A DNA stretch of 64,000 nt, taken from NCBI GenBank assembly GCA_041398825.1, contig JAWKTX010000014.1, forward strand, positions 1 to 64,000, given 5' to 3'. Source of the DNA: Planctomycetaceae bacterium (lineage in GTDB: Bacteria; Planctomycetota; Planctomycetia; Planctomycetales; Planctomycetaceae). Numbering within the stretch: the first letter of the stretch is position 1; each line of letters starts with the position of its first letter. The position numbers were made by a program, and so were the translations under genes. Below, piece after piece: positions 26,369 to 35,995 of the stretch. Under the pieces are notes generated by a model. That model saw nothing but the letters and a program-made list of their open reading frames with translations, was not told the DNA's origin and did no database searches.

Positions 26369-27600
26369 AACACTTAGTCAAGCCTCTTCTTGTTTCAACG
26401 TATCCGCCGGAAGAGTGTGGTCTGGCGACCTTTACAAAAGACTCAGCCGACGCCGTGGATCTGGCGGCCGGTCAACCGGTATCGACTATTGCCGCCATAC
26501 AGAAGCTGCATCAGCATTCCGGGCAGGATTCTCGCATTGTCCACGTCATCGACAACCAACGCCCAGATGCGTACCTCACGGCTGCAGAAGTAGCCAACGA
26601 TGGCCCTTGTGATGTGGTGAGTCTGCAGCATGAGTTCGGTCTATATCCCGGTCACTGGGGCAGCCGCATCACAGACTTCATGGAACACTGTCACAAACCA
26701 GTGGTCACCACATTTCACACTCTGTTGACGGAACCAGATGCAGTGCCAAGACAGCTCATTCGCGACATCGCCGCAAACAGCGACGGCATCGTTGTGATGA
26801 CAGACATTGCAGCGAAGCTACTTTTCGAGGTCTACGGCGTCGGTGGTTCGCGCGTGGAAGTGATTCCGCATGGAGTGCCGGTTGTACCATTCGCGCGCAA
26901 TAAGACTCATCGAGAAGAGTTAGGCCTCACGGATCGCCAGGTGATCTGTACCTTCGGCCTGATCAATCCGGGGAAGGGCCTGGAGCACATGATCCGGGCC
27001 GTATCGCGTATTGTTGTGACATGCCCGGATGCTCTGTATCTGATCGTGGGAGCAACACATCCTCAGGTCAAACGCGAACACGGCGAAAGCTATCGCGAAG
27101 AGTTGAATGAGCTAACCGAGTCGCTCGGAATCAGCCGCAACATTCGATTCGTCAACAGATACCTGAATCTCCCTGAGTTGCTGGCCTATTTGCAGTCGTG
27201 CGATGTCTTTGTGACACCGTATCCAGGCAAGGATCAAATCGCCAGCGGCACGATGGCTTACGCGATGGCGGCCGTTGGTGCTGTGGTCAGTACGCCGTAT
27301 CTTTACGCGGAAGAAGTGCTGGCGGACGGTCGAGGCATCCTCGTTCCATTCGCCAACAGCAGTGCGTTGGCCGACGCGACGTGGCGATACCTGACGGACG
27401 GCGAGTTGCTGTCGAACACCCGGCGGCGCGCCTACGAGTATGCCAAACCGATGTTCTGGCCCAACGTCGGGCGGAAATACCTTGGTTTGTTCAACCGCCT
27501 TGTTGATCGCGACTCTGAATACACAGGTCGAAATTCGAGCAGGGATCTTCATGCATCAGGCGAGAATAGTCGCCCACCACTTTCACAAAAAGGACTTTGA
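26365..27600 (+). CDS. GT4-family glycosyltransferase
   Basis: 411 residues with the GT-B fold of family 4. The N-terminal domain begins LVSTYPPEECGLATFTKDSAD; the donor-binding domain has FGLINPGKGLEHMIRA, and DVFVTPYPGKDQIASGTMAYAMAAVGAVVSTPY, where the E-x7-E motif region is replaced by the Pro/Gly-rich version seen in trehalose/mannose-type relatives. It is cytosolic or peripheral. It overlaps both neighbours by 1-4 bp and so belongs to one operon with the glycosidase-like gene and GH130. This suggests making and remodelling of a mannose-containing glycan or compatible solute. Confidence 0.85.
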   Translation: MKHLVKPLLVSTYPPEECGLATFTKDSADAVDLAAGQPVSTIAAIQKLHQHSGQDSRIVHVIDNQRPDAYLTAAEVANDGPCDVVSLQHEFGLYPGHWGSRITDFMEHCHKPVVTTFHTLLTEPDAVPRQLIRDIAANSDGIVVMTDIAAKLLFEVYGVGGSRVEVIPHGVPVVPFARNKTHREELGLTDRQVICTFGLINPGKGLEHMIRAVSRIVVTCPDALYLIVGATHPQVKREHGESYREELNELTESLGISRNIRFVNRYLNLPELLAYLQSCDVFVTPYPGKDQIASGTMAYAMAAVGAVVSTPYLYAEEVLADGRGILVPFANSSALADATWRYLTDGELLSNTRRRAYEYAKPMFWPNVGRKYLGLFNRLVDRDSEYTGRNSSRDLHASGENSRPPLSQKGL

Positions 27601-28769
27601 TGCACGCTTCAAGCTTTCCGTCACTCGCCCACCTGGATCGGATGACGGACTCAGCCGGACTGATTCAGCACGCCATCTACAACATTCCGCGCCGATCAAG
27701 CGGCTACACAACTGACGACAACGCGAGAGCCCTGCGTCTTTGCGTTCGTCTTTGCGCCGATCATTCCGATGAACGCATGCTGGAACGAGTTGCATGTTAC
27801 CTGAGCTTCATGGAACACGCTCAACAGTCCGCGGGCGGTTTTCACAACTTTATGAGCTATCAGCGCAACTGGCTGGACGACAACGGCTGCGGCGACAGTC
27901 AGGGACAGGCGGTGCTGGCGCTCGCCGAGGTTCGTGCCGGCAATGTGCCTCGGGGCTTTCGCGACCTGGCAAAGGAACTGATGGACAACGCCGCGCCTGT
28001 CCTGCGTGATCTCACCAGTCTGAGAGCTCATGCCTACGTTGTTCAGGCATGGGGCATCCTGCGAAGAGCAAGGGTTGCGGGCATCGGCGAATTGGAATCA
28101 ATCGCCCGCAATGCTGTCGGCCATCTCGTCAACGCCTGGCAGGCAAATCAACACGTCGGCTGGGAATGGTTTGAGCCACAAATGACCTACGCGAATGCAG
28201 TACTGCCACATGCGATGTTCGATGCTGCGGACGGATGGTCTGACGAGGAGTACTTGTCCATCGCGGAGTCTTCATTTCGCTTCCTGGACAAAGCTACCAC
28301 GACCGGCAACATTTTTTGGCCTGTTGGAAACGACGGCTGGTACTCGCAGACCGGTGAAAAATCGCTGTACGACCAGCAACCTGTCGAAGCCTCCACGATG
28401 GCCGCGGCGGCATTATCTGCAATGGAGCTGCAACACGACCAGGACTACCTGGTGGCATTCCAGAAGGCCCACGGATGGTTTCACGGAGAGAACAGCCTGC
28501 ATTCTTCCATGGCAGACACCGAAACCGGCGGATGCCATGACGGACTGGAATCCACCGGCGTGAATCGAAACTTCGGGGCCGAATCCACGCTTGCCTATCT
28601 GTGGACGGAAGTCCTCGCGCTGGACGCACACCTGGTCCCCAACAACGCGACGTCCGTGTCCTCCTCTCTGCGAAGCGTACCACAATTCACAGAACGTCCG
28701 GAGCGTCGTGATGGCACTCCTGATATCGAAATCACAAGTCCGGTTTTTCTAACGGGGAGAGAGTTCTAA
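27600..28769 (+). CDS. Glycosidase-like (alpha/alpha) barrel protein of GT4/GH130 clusters
   Basis: 389 residues from ATG 27600, overlapping the previous stop. No membrane segment. Helical throughout with repeated Trp/Gly turns: GYTTDDNARALRLCVRL, GGFHNFMSYQRNWLDDNGCG, VGWEWFEPQMTYANAVLPHAM, and YDQQPVEASTMAAAALSAM. This is the layout of an (alpha/alpha)6 barrel as in GH76/GH88/GH127-like enzymes. Acidic pairs (TDDN, WFEP) could be catalytic. Proteins of this type are repeatedly annotated as glycosyltransferase-linked in GT4/GH130 operons. The substrate is not known. Confidence 0.72.
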   Translation: MHASSFPSLAHLDRMTDSAGLIQHAIYNIPRRSSGYTTDDNARALRLCVRLCADHSDERMLERVACYLSFMEHAQQSAGGFHNFMSYQRNWLDDNGCGDSQGQAVLALAEVRAGNVPRGFRDLAKELMDNAAPVLRDLTSLRAHAYVVQAWGILRRARVAGIGELESIARNAVGHLVNAWQANQHVGWEWFEPQMTYANAVLPHAMFDAADGWSDEEYLSIAESSFRFLDKATTTGNIFWPVGNDGWYSQTGEKSLYDQQPVEASTMAAAALSAMELQHDQDYLVAFQKAHGWFHGENSLHSSMADTETGGCHDGLESTGVNRNFGAESTLAYLWTEVLALDAHLVPNNATSVSSSLRSVPQFTERPERRDGTPDIEITSPVFLTGREF

Positions 28770-28894
28770 TGGGTGACAAAGGCAGCAAAGACAAAGGCAA
28801 GCGAGAACAGCAAAAGAAGGCGATGCTGAGCCTGAAGGAGAAAAGAAAGGCAAAGAATGACAAGAAGATAAAGTCCGGCTCGGTAACGACGTAG
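28769..28894 (+). CDS. 41-residue Lys-rich small protein
   Basis: ATG 28769 shares one base with the previous TAA (TAATG), and GGGGAGAG lies 7-14 nt upstream. The product starts MGDKGSKDKGKREQQKKAML and continues with KEKRKAKNDKK; about 40 percent of residues are lysine or arginine. Similar tiny basic proteins occur in many bacteria. It could bind nucleic acid. The coupling and the strong ribosome site argue it is a real gene of the operon. Confidence 0.68.
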   Translation: MGDKGSKDKGKREQQKKAMLSLKEKRKAKNDKKIKSGSVTT

Positions 28895-29024
28895 TCCATT
28901 CAGCGCCTCTCTCGTATTCCCGCAGGTACAGCGTCAGCCAGTGGACCGCAATCAGCGGTCCAGCATGGCCGGCGTCGTTGCCACACGCATTTCACGTAGT
29001 CGATAGCAAAGTTTTCACCCTCTT

Positions 29025-30506
29025 ATGAACAGCACTGCCATTAGGCTCCAACGCACAACAACCATTTTGCAGCCTGACCAAACTCGAGTCCTGTTGCGTC
29101 CGTTCAGCCCCGGAGACGCCCAGCGTTGCGGAAGAGTGATCGCTCGAATTCTGGCCTTACCGGAAGATCAGATGCGGCCATTGCTTGAGGAGATTTCCGC
29201 CGAGTTCTCAGGGCGACATCAGCAGATCCGCAGCATGTTTCTGGAACGATTTGAACAGATCCGCGAACAGCACGTACCAGATGAAGGCGTCTCCGAAGAA
29301 AAACGCATGCTGATCGGTTCGTACTTTCTCGCCGAGTACTCACTTGAATCTGCGGCGTTGTTCAACCCGTCAATCGTTCCGCACACAGACCAGACCAATC
29401 TTCCGGCCGGAGCCCTGCGATTCATCCTGAGTCTGCGTGCCACTGGCGAAGGGCACGTCTCGTCGATCACTTTTCGTACGGGCATCGTCCATAAGGACAA
29501 TCGCATCGAGATTCATGATCCGGCGCACCTGCTGACGGAGCCTCGTCAGATTCCGAATTCGCAGTACGAAAAAGGACTGTTCTCACGGAAGCTGACTGAA
29601 CTGGGACTCCAAAGTGACTTCACAGGTCGCGTCATGAATCGACTGGGCGAAACATTCACAACGCACGACCTGCGGCAAAGCATTGACGCCGAAGTCGAGC
29701 TGGAACGGCTCGCTGATGGTGTCCTGCATCGAGACCAGGGGGTCGCTCACGGCATCTGGATGCTGGCGAAATCCAACTACGAGGTTCAGTTTCAGCCCGA
29801 ACAAAGACTGTCCGAACGAATATTGTTTCCTGCCACACCGACGCAAAGCAACGGCATCGAAGACGCCCGCTTTGTGCGGTTTCAAAATGATGACGGAAGC
29901 CATGTGTACTACGCCACGTTCACCGCCTTCGATGGCAAAGTAATCATGCCGGAACTGGTGGAAACCACCGACTTCCTCAAGTTTCGATTCAGCACACTGA
30001 ACGGCCCCGCCGCAAAGAACAAAGGCATGGCCATGTTTCCGCGGAAGATCAATGGGCAATACGCCATGCTGTCGCGGCAGGATAACGAGAGTATCTCGCT
30101 CATGTACTCCGATAACATTCACTTCTGGAATCAGCGACAGGTGGTGCTGAAGCCTAAGTTCCCGTGGGAATTAATTCAGCTCGGAAACTGCGGCTCCCCC
30201 ATTGAAACCGACGTGGGTTGGCTGGTGTTGAGTCACGGTGTCGGGCCTCTGCGAAAATACTGCATCGGAGCGTTTCTGCTGGACCTCGAAGATCCCGGCA
30301 TCGTGATCGGACGCCTTCGCGAACCGTTGCTGAGCCCCAACGCCAACGAACGCGAAGGCTATGTGCCGAACGTCGTCTACACCTGCGGTGCTTATCTACA
30401 CGGCAGCGAACTGATCATCCCGTATGCGATGGCCGACCACGCCACAGGATTCGCCACCGTGCCGGTGGAAGACGTGCTGGCAGCCCTCGAACCGGAGACC
30501 GCATGA
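29025..30506 (+). CDS. GH130-family beta-mannoside phosphorylase/hydrolase
   Basis: 493 residues. An N-terminal helical region (1-180) precedes a five-bladed beta-propeller: GIEDARFVRFQNDDGSHVYYATFTAFDG (with the catalytic Asp region), KGMAMFPRKINGQYAML, LGNCGSPIETDVGWLVLSHGV and REGYVPNVVYTCGAYLHG. These match GH130, which phosphorolyses or hydrolyses beta-1,2- or beta-1,4-mannosides. The long N-terminal extension is typical of the larger GH130 subgroup that travels with GT4 genes. Its stop overlaps the next GT4 start by 4 bp. Confidence 0.87.
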   Translation: MNSTAIRLQRTTTILQPDQTRVLLRPFSPGDAQRCGRVIARILALPEDQMRPLLEEISAEFSGRHQQIRSMFLERFEQIREQHVPDEGVSEEKRMLIGSYFLAEYSLESAALFNPSIVPHTDQTNLPAGALRFILSLRATGEGHVSSITFRTGIVHKDNRIEIHDPAHLLTEPRQIPNSQYEKGLFSRKLTELGLQSDFTGRVMNRLGETFTTHDLRQSIDAEVELERLADGVLHRDQGVAHGIWMLAKSNYEVQFQPEQRLSERILFPATPTQSNGIEDARFVRFQNDDGSHVYYATFTAFDGKVIMPELVETTDFLKFRFSTLNGPAAKNKGMAMFPRKINGQYAMLSRQDNESISLMYSDNIHFWNQRQVVLKPKFPWELIQLGNCGSPIETDVGWLVLSHGVGPLRKYCIGAFLLDLEDPGIVIGRLREPLLSPNANEREGYVPNVVYTCGAYLHGSELIIPYAMADHATGFATVPVEDVLAALEPETA

Positions 30507-31396
30507 CATTGTCTGCCACGAAGAATCGGATTGCCGTCCTGTCGCCTGTTGCCTGGCGCACTCCCCCTCATCAATACGGAGCGTGGGAAACGGTCGCCGG
30601 CAATATCACGGAAGGCCTGGTTGCACGCGGATGGGACGTCACACTTTTTGCCACCGGTGATTCGCAGACCTCCGCACACCTGCATGCCGTTGTTGACAGA
30701 GGTTATGAGGAAGATTCTTCCGTTGATCCCAAAGTCGCCGAGTCCCTGCACATTTCGGAAGTCTTCGAACGGGCGGATGATTTCGACCTGATTCACAGTC
30801 ACTATGACTTCATGGCGCTGCCATACTCTCGGCTCGTGAAGACTCCGGTATTGACAACGATCCACGGGTTTTCCTCACCGAAAATTATGCCGGTGTACCA
30901 AAAGTACTGTGACGGAAACTACGTGTCGATCAGTGAGTCTGACCGCGCCCCAGGTCTGAATTATCTTGGTACGGTCTACAACGGCATCGACGTGTCTCTG
31001 TACCCACTGCAAGCAGCGAACGGTGACGCTCTCATTTTCCTCGGACGAATTCATCCGGACAAAGGGGTCCACCTTGCGATTGAGGTCGCGCAGCAAAGCC
31101 GACAGCCACTCATCATTGCCGGCATTATTCAGGATGAAACCTATTTTCGCGAACAGGTGGAACCGCACCTGGATGGCGAACAAATTCGATTTGTCGGAGC
31201 GGTCGACATGGCGGGAAAAAACGAATTGTTTGCCCGCGCCAGGGCGCTGCTGCATTACGCAGGCCGACTACCACAACGTCGGGATCTTTCCGGAAAAGTT
31301 CAACGGATTCTACGCGCGGCTCGACAGACCTCATTCGGAAATTGCGCCCTGGTCGATCTGGATTACTTAATCGCCGGACCTCGTCTTCTGGGGTGA
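30503..31396 (+). pseudogene. GT4 glycosyltransferase, C-terminally truncated by deletion
   Basis: Starts at ATG 30503 (ATGA overlap with GH130). Residues 1-250 are a normal GT4: LSPVAWRTPPHQYGAWETVAG, LIHSHYDFMALPYSR, VYNGIDVSLYPL, and LIFLGRIHPDKGVHLAIEVA. Translation should continue through the E-x7-E region, but after ARARALLHYA (about 31258) it breaks into an unrelated reading of GH130 sequence and stops at 31394-31396. About 120 residues of the donor-binding domain are lost, so the enzyme should be inactive. Confidence 0.85.
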
Positions 31397-31739
31397 ATCT
31401 AAGTTTGTGATGAAGCCCGAGCCATACCACTGGGATGAAATGAAGATTGGCCCTGGAGCTCCGCCGATCAAAACGCAGGAAGGCTGGCTTTCCATTTATC
31501 AGGGTGTCTTTGGGAGCATGGACGGGGCCGTTTACCGACTCGGCGTTGCGTTACACGATTTCAAAGATCCGTCGAAGATCATCGGTGTCGGGAACTCATG
31601 GATTCTGCAACCCCAAGCGCCGTGGGAAGTCACCGGCTATGTGCACAACGTGGTGTTCACCTGCTGTGCAGTCGCTGAGTCAGATGAGACCGTCAAAATC
31701 TATTGGGGCGAAGCAATTCTTCAGGCCGGTGAAACGTGA
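31260..31739 (+). pseudogene. Second GH130 gene: C-terminal fragment with internal stop
   Basis: In a frame different from the GT4 gene, the sequence reads ADYHNVGIFPEKFNGFYARL, DRPHSEIAPWSIWIT, then TAA (31368-31370), then SPDLVFWGESKFVMKPEPYH, GAPPIKTQEGWLSIYQGVFG, and ends KIYWGEAILQAGET. This is the last half of a GH130 beta-propeller of a different subgroup from the one at 29025. The N-terminal half is gone and a TAC-to-TAA change interrupts it. Confidence 0.85.
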
Positions 31740-31804
31740 AGACTTCCCGGCTTCTTGAATTGGGCTCCAGCGTATTCGTGAACTGAGTCACTGCGCCCGT
31801 TGAC

Positions 31805-32104
31805 TCATATGCGAACGGAAGAGGCAGCCGATAATGGATACTCAGTCGGCATTCCGGTTGTCGATTTCGCCGACTGGGTTTCCACTCCGGTCAGCGTGTG
31901 ACCTTCCGGTTTGGCCTCGATGACGCCGATGATCTGTGCGTCAACGTACAGCAAGTAATCTGCTGAGCCAGTCTTTAACGGGAATTCACCAACGGCAACA
32001 CCAAGACCTGCCGAGATGTGAAGATCACGGTGATCCTGCACGATCCAACCAGCAGCATGAAGCTGCCTGTCGATTTCTGGTCGTGCGCGTTGTTCGGGAG
32101 TCAT
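31805..32104 (-). pseudogene. hsdR: Type I restriction endonuclease HsdR, N-terminal remnant
   Basis: 99 residues from ATG 32104: MTPEQRARPEIDRQLHAAGW, LHISAGLGVAVGEFPLKTGS, ADYLLYVDAQIIGVIEAKPE and GHTLTGVETQSAKST. These match the start of HsdR including the D...E-A-K nuclease motif (ADYLLYV...IEAK). Full HsdR proteins exceed 900 residues; here homology ends after about 85 residues. No hsdM or hsdS is nearby. It is a remnant of a lost restriction system. Confidence 0.85.
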
Positions 32105-32191
32105 CGCCCAGTTCCATCGCCACTGATTGACCAAAAAGTCCCATCAGCATACGATTTTCCAGTCCAACCAGCAATCAGGTAGGTGTCCAGA

Positions 32192-32521
32192 ATGCAATTT
32201 GGCGACCGAGTTCGAGAGTTGCGTGAGCAGTTCGGCATCACGCAGAAAGAACTGGCTCAGCGTCTCAACGTCAGTGCCAGTTACGTCAACAAGGTGGAGA
32301 AAGGCAGACTCCATTTTGGCGACTACCCGTCCGCCAAGTTCATCCACAAAATCGCCGCCGAACTCGACGCTGACGAAGACGAACTCTTGCTGCTGGCGGA
32401 CAAAGTGCCAGAGGCGATTCTGAGACGGATTCAGGAAAGGCCGGAGGCGTTCCGAAGAATCGCAGAAATGGATGAAAAGGAATTGGACCGCTTTCTTGAA
32501 CAGTATGGAACTCGTGGGTAG
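32192..32521 (+). CDS. XRE-family transcriptional regulator
   Basis: 109 residues from ATG 32192 (a GTG at 32183 is in frame). An HTH_XRE domain fills residues 1-65: FGDRVRELREQFGITQKELAQRL and NVSASYVNKVEKGRLHFGDYP. The tail (ELDADEDELLLLADKVPEAI and RRIAEMDEKELDRFLEQY) is acidic and helical, like regulators of restriction or toxin systems. It is 8 bp upstream of the large helicase gene, so it likely controls that operon. Confidence 0.87.
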   Translation: MQFGDRVRELREQFGITQKELAQRLNVSASYVNKVEKGRLHFGDYPSAKFIHKIAAELDADEDELLLLADKVPEAILRRIQERPEAFRRIAEMDEKELDRFLEQYGTRG

Positions 32522-32529
32522 CACCCGAC

Positions 32530-35500
32530 ATGGACGACGAACTTGATGACTTCGAGCATGATGAAACGAGTGACTTCGCCGAGTTCCAGCCTGCTCGTTT
32601 TTCATCTGACCTTGGGCTTCCGGCTGGTGACGAACAACAACTCAAAGATGCCGCCGTTGCTGTGCGGCAGGAGTTTCGAGACAGTTCTCAATGGAAACGA
32701 TTGAACTGCAAAAAGGTCAGTGTGTTCGCTGAGAGAGATCGGGGTACGATCTACGTCGTCCACATCGGGAAGACTGTCGAGTTCGACTGGAGATGGGAAG
32801 GTGCGAAAGCCTTTTGTCCAGACTCGCTGGATGATGATCCGAGTTTCTCGGATCGATTCTACTCGGAAGCCGAATACGAAGATGATGCCGTCTGGTCGGG
32901 CGAGATTGTCGAGGTGGATGAGCAACACGGTTGCCTGTTCATTGCGCTCGATGATCCAGAAGCGATTCCCAAGGTTGGCCCCTTCTTTGTGCGTCCGTTC
33001 GAGTTCCTGTCAGTGCTGGATGCCATTTACAACGGTGATGAGTTTGAAGAAGTTCGGGAGCACCTTCGGGCAAGATTGAATGCTTCCGAAGGCGACGTGC
33101 ATCCCGACGTTTTGCTCAAGGCGAATGTTGGTCTTTCTCATCTGCAAAGCTGGTGGCAGCATTCGTGGAACGTTTTGTGGGGACCACCCGGAACTGGAAA
33201 GACCTGGACGACCGGACAACAAATCGCACGAGTCCTGAGCGACAAGCGGGAACGCATTCTGATTGTCTCAACGACCAACAAGGCCACCGATGCCGTGGCA
33301 TTGTCTCTGGGCGAAGCGGCAAAGAACGTCTGTCCGGGCGAGTTGGAAAATGAAACTCTGCTGAGGATCGGCAAGGGGGCTTCGTACCAGACATTTGTTG
33401 GCCGACAACTCGATTCAATGCTGGCTGGTACAGAGTCGGAAGTTCTCTCCAGGATTGACGGACTGACTCAGCAACTTCGGTTGTTCGATTCGTGGGAAGA
33501 GAAGGCTCTGACTCGAAAGCAGATTGGTGAACTGAGAACCACGGGCAACGACCAGAGCAATCGAATCTTCGTTGATCCGGCCAATCGAGTCGTCGTGACC
33601 ACCGCATTCAAAGCGATGAGCTTTCTGAATGATGACGCAATTCGAAAGATGGTGGCGAATGGTGAAGCTCCATTTACGACGATTTTCATTGATGAAGCCG
33701 GGTTGATCTCAAGGGCGGCGGTGGCGGCTTTATCACTGCTGGCGGCTCGTCGAGTCGTTCTCGTTGGTGATTCCAGACAGCTTGCACCCATCAGCCGCAT
33801 CTCACGAGTGTTGCCCACTCGACAACAGACATGGCTCGCCAGTAGCGCCCTGAGCCATCTCGAAGAAACAAGTGATGTTCCAACTGCCGTCCACCTGCTT
33901 TCCGAACAACGCCGGATGCACCCGGATGTCTGCAAGGTCGTTTCGTCGTTCCAATACAATGGCGTGTTGAAGACGGCCAGGGACCGAGCATCGCAGGAAT
34001 CAACGCTCTCTGCGTTTCTCGCAGACCGCTCAAGGACGCTCTGGTATGTCCTCGACGACGAAGACTGCGACCTTGCCTCCATTCGGGCCAGTCGTGGTCC
34101 GGGCAACAGGAGTTGGGTTCGACCAATCACGAAGTCCGTGTTGCAGAAAATCTTCTCTGACGCAGGCGTTCGGCGAGCCAACGGGTTGTTTATCTCGCCG
34201 TTCAAGGCTCAGGCCAACGTTGTCGGCGAGTGGCTGGCAGGTTGGGGCATGGACTCATGGGAATCCTCGACTGTTCACAGCCAACAGGGCTCCGAAGCGG
34301 ACATCGTGGTGTTCGATACGGTTAACGCCGGAAGTCACACATGGGGCATTGTCGAATGGAAGCGACTCGTCAATGTGGCCATTAGCCGAGCACGGGAAGC
34401 CGTTATTGTTCTCGCAAGCCGGGCTGAAATGGACGAGCCGTATCTTCGCCCTCTCAAACGACACCTGACTCCCTCTGTACTGGTGAAAGACAGTGACAAA
34501 CTCACCTGGAGTGAGTCGGGCGACCAGGGGTCAGCAGATGGTTCGATGGTCGCGGAATCAAAGACTGCGTATCGATCTAAACGAAAATCGACAGGTGATG
34601 CTGACAACGGCACTCAACCAGGCTGCCGCATGGGCGATCAATTTGAAGCTCGAAAAGGCATGAAGCCGCTGTTCTCACAGGAACAGCAACGCCTGACAAA
34701 TCTCGAACTTGACGGCAAGCCTCGATTGGTGCGTGGAGTCGCCGGGAGTGGCAAGTCGGTGGTGTTATGTAATTGGCTGGCCAAAACAGCGAAGCGTTTG
34801 CAAGGCAGGAAGGATGCTCGCATCTGGGCCGTGTATGCGAACAGGAGCCTTCACAAACTGCTTTGTGATTCCATCGAAGCAGCATGGGAACATCAGAGTA
34901 ACGGGCAACTGCTCGACCGCTCTCCCTTCCCTTGGGAGAACGTCGATTTGCTTCATGTGAAGGATGTGCTGTCGGGGCTGTTGCCCAGCGTGCAAATGAC
35001 GTTCGACCAATTTGGTTTCGATTACGACCGTGCCGCCGAAGAATTTCTGAATCGGCAGGGGAACGAGAATCTCTTACCTCGTTGCACGGCGTTGTTTATT
35101 GACGAGGCTCAGGATATGGGGCCATCAACTCTGCGGCTCTTACTCTCGGTCGTCGAACAATCCGACGAATCGGACACCAATAGTCGATCTGCTCACATTT
35201 TTTATGACAACGCTCAGAACGTATACGGCACGAAGACGCCGAAGTGGTCTGACTTCGGTCTCGACATGCGAGGTCGCTCGACGATCATGCGGGAGAGTTT
35301 TCGGGCAACTCGTCAGATCACAGAGCTTGCGGTCAATGTGCTGTGCCGACTTTCTGGTGACACGGGAAGGCATGACCAACAGGAATTGATTTCACTTGGG
35401 TTACTCAAACCGACACAACGAAACGGCGAAGACTGGTTGGAAACAACATTCAGTCAGGTTGAAGGGCCGAAGCCGATCTACCATTCATTTGAGCGACGAG

Positions 35501-35958
35501 GCGACGAGATGCCCTCCGTTGCGAAACACTTGCGGCACCTGATTGAAGTGGACGGCATTTCTCCAACGGACATTTGCGTCATCTACAACGGCAGTGCCGG
35601 ACGGATTCTGGAATCGCAACTGGCTCCCAAGCTCGCTGAGTTTGGTGTTGAGTTGTCGCTCCAGAAGAATCGGTCATTCGAGAGAAAAGCGAACACTCTG
35701 CTTGCCACGACACCGCACTCTTACAAGGGCTACGAATCCGAAGTCGTCGTCATCCCTTGTGTCGATCTCTACGTCGCCCCCGAAGGCAAGATCGTCGCAA
35801 ACGGGCTGTACGTGGCCATGACTCGTGCTCGCTCACTTCTGGCGATCTATGGCATCAACGGTGGCTCAGAAGCAAGCCGAAAGGTCAGTTCGGCAATCGC
35901 TTCATGTGTGGAGATTCAGGGGACAGCACCGAGAGTGGATTGTGAGGATCAGGAATGA
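32530..35958 (+). CDS. Fusion of two SF1 helicases: DNA2/NAM7-like plus UvrD-like
   Basis: 1142 residues. Residues 1-200 are a unique N-terminal domain. The first motor (about 200-645) is a UPF1/DNA2-type SF1B helicase: LWGPPGTGKT (218-225 core), FIDEAGLIS (DEAG at 388-391), VGDSRQLAPIS (413-420), TVHSQQGSEADIVVFD and NVAISRARE. After a Ser/Lys-rich linker (650-710) a second motor follows, SF1A/UvrD-like: RGVAGSGKSVV (736-743 core), LFIDEAQDM (858-862), SYKGYESEVVV and YVAMTRARSL. Both sets of Walker motifs are intact. No nuclease domain is recognised. It sits between an XRE regulator, an hsdR remnant and a hydrolase, a context like defence islands; function unproven. Confidence 0.88.
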   Translation: MDDELDDFEHDETSDFAEFQPARFSSDLGLPAGDEQQLKDAAVAVRQEFRDSSQWKRLNCKKVSVFAERDRGTIYVVHIGKTVEFDWRWEGAKAFCPDSLDDDPSFSDRFYSEAEYEDDAVWSGEIVEVDEQHGCLFIALDDPEAIPKVGPFFVRPFEFLSVLDAIYNGDEFEEVREHLRARLNASEGDVHPDVLLKANVGLSHLQSWWQHSWNVLWGPPGTGKTWTTGQQIARVLSDKRERILIVSTTNKATDAVALSLGEAAKNVCPGELENETLLRIGKGASYQTFVGRQLDSMLAGTESEVLSRIDGLTQQLRLFDSWEEKALTRKQIGELRTTGNDQSNRIFVDPANRVVVTTAFKAMSFLNDDAIRKMVANGEAPFTTIFIDEAGLISRAAVAALSLLAARRVVLVGDSRQLAPISRISRVLPTRQQTWLASSALSHLEETSDVPTAVHLLSEQRRMHPDVCKVVSSFQYNGVLKTARDRASQESTLSAFLADRSRTLWYVLDDEDCDLASIRASRGPGNRSWVRPITKSVLQKIFSDAGVRRANGLFISPFKAQANVVGEWLAGWGMDSWESSTVHSQQGSEADIVVFDTVNAGSHTWGIVEWKRLVNVAISRAREAVIVLASRAEMDEPYLRPLKRHLTPSVLVKDSDKLTWSESGDQGSADGSMVAESKTAYRSKRKSTGDADNGTQPGCRMGDQFEARKGMKPLFSQEQQRLTNLELDGKPRLVRGVAGSGKSVVLCNWLAKTAKRLQGRKDARIWAVYANRSLHKLLCDSIEAAWEHQSNGQLLDRSPFPWENVDLLHVKDVLSGLLPSVQMTFDQFGFDYDRAAEEFLNRQGNENLLPRCTALFIDEAQDMGPSTLRLLLSVVEQSDESDTNSRSAHIFYDNAQNVYGTKTPKWSDFGLDMRGRSTIMRESFRATRQITELAVNVLCRLSGDTGRHDQQELISLGLLKPTQRNGEDWLETTFSQVEGPKPIYHSFERRGDEMPSVAKHLRHLIEVDGISPTDICVIYNGSAGRILESQLAPKLAEFGVELSLQKNRSFERKANTLLATTPHSYKGYESEVVVIPCVDLYVAPEGKIVANGLYVAMTRARSLLAIYGINGGSEASRKVSSAIASCVEIQGTAPRVDCEDQE

Positions 35959-35995
35959 GAGTCCTGCTCGTGGTGCATCTGCGAGGATTTCAAGA

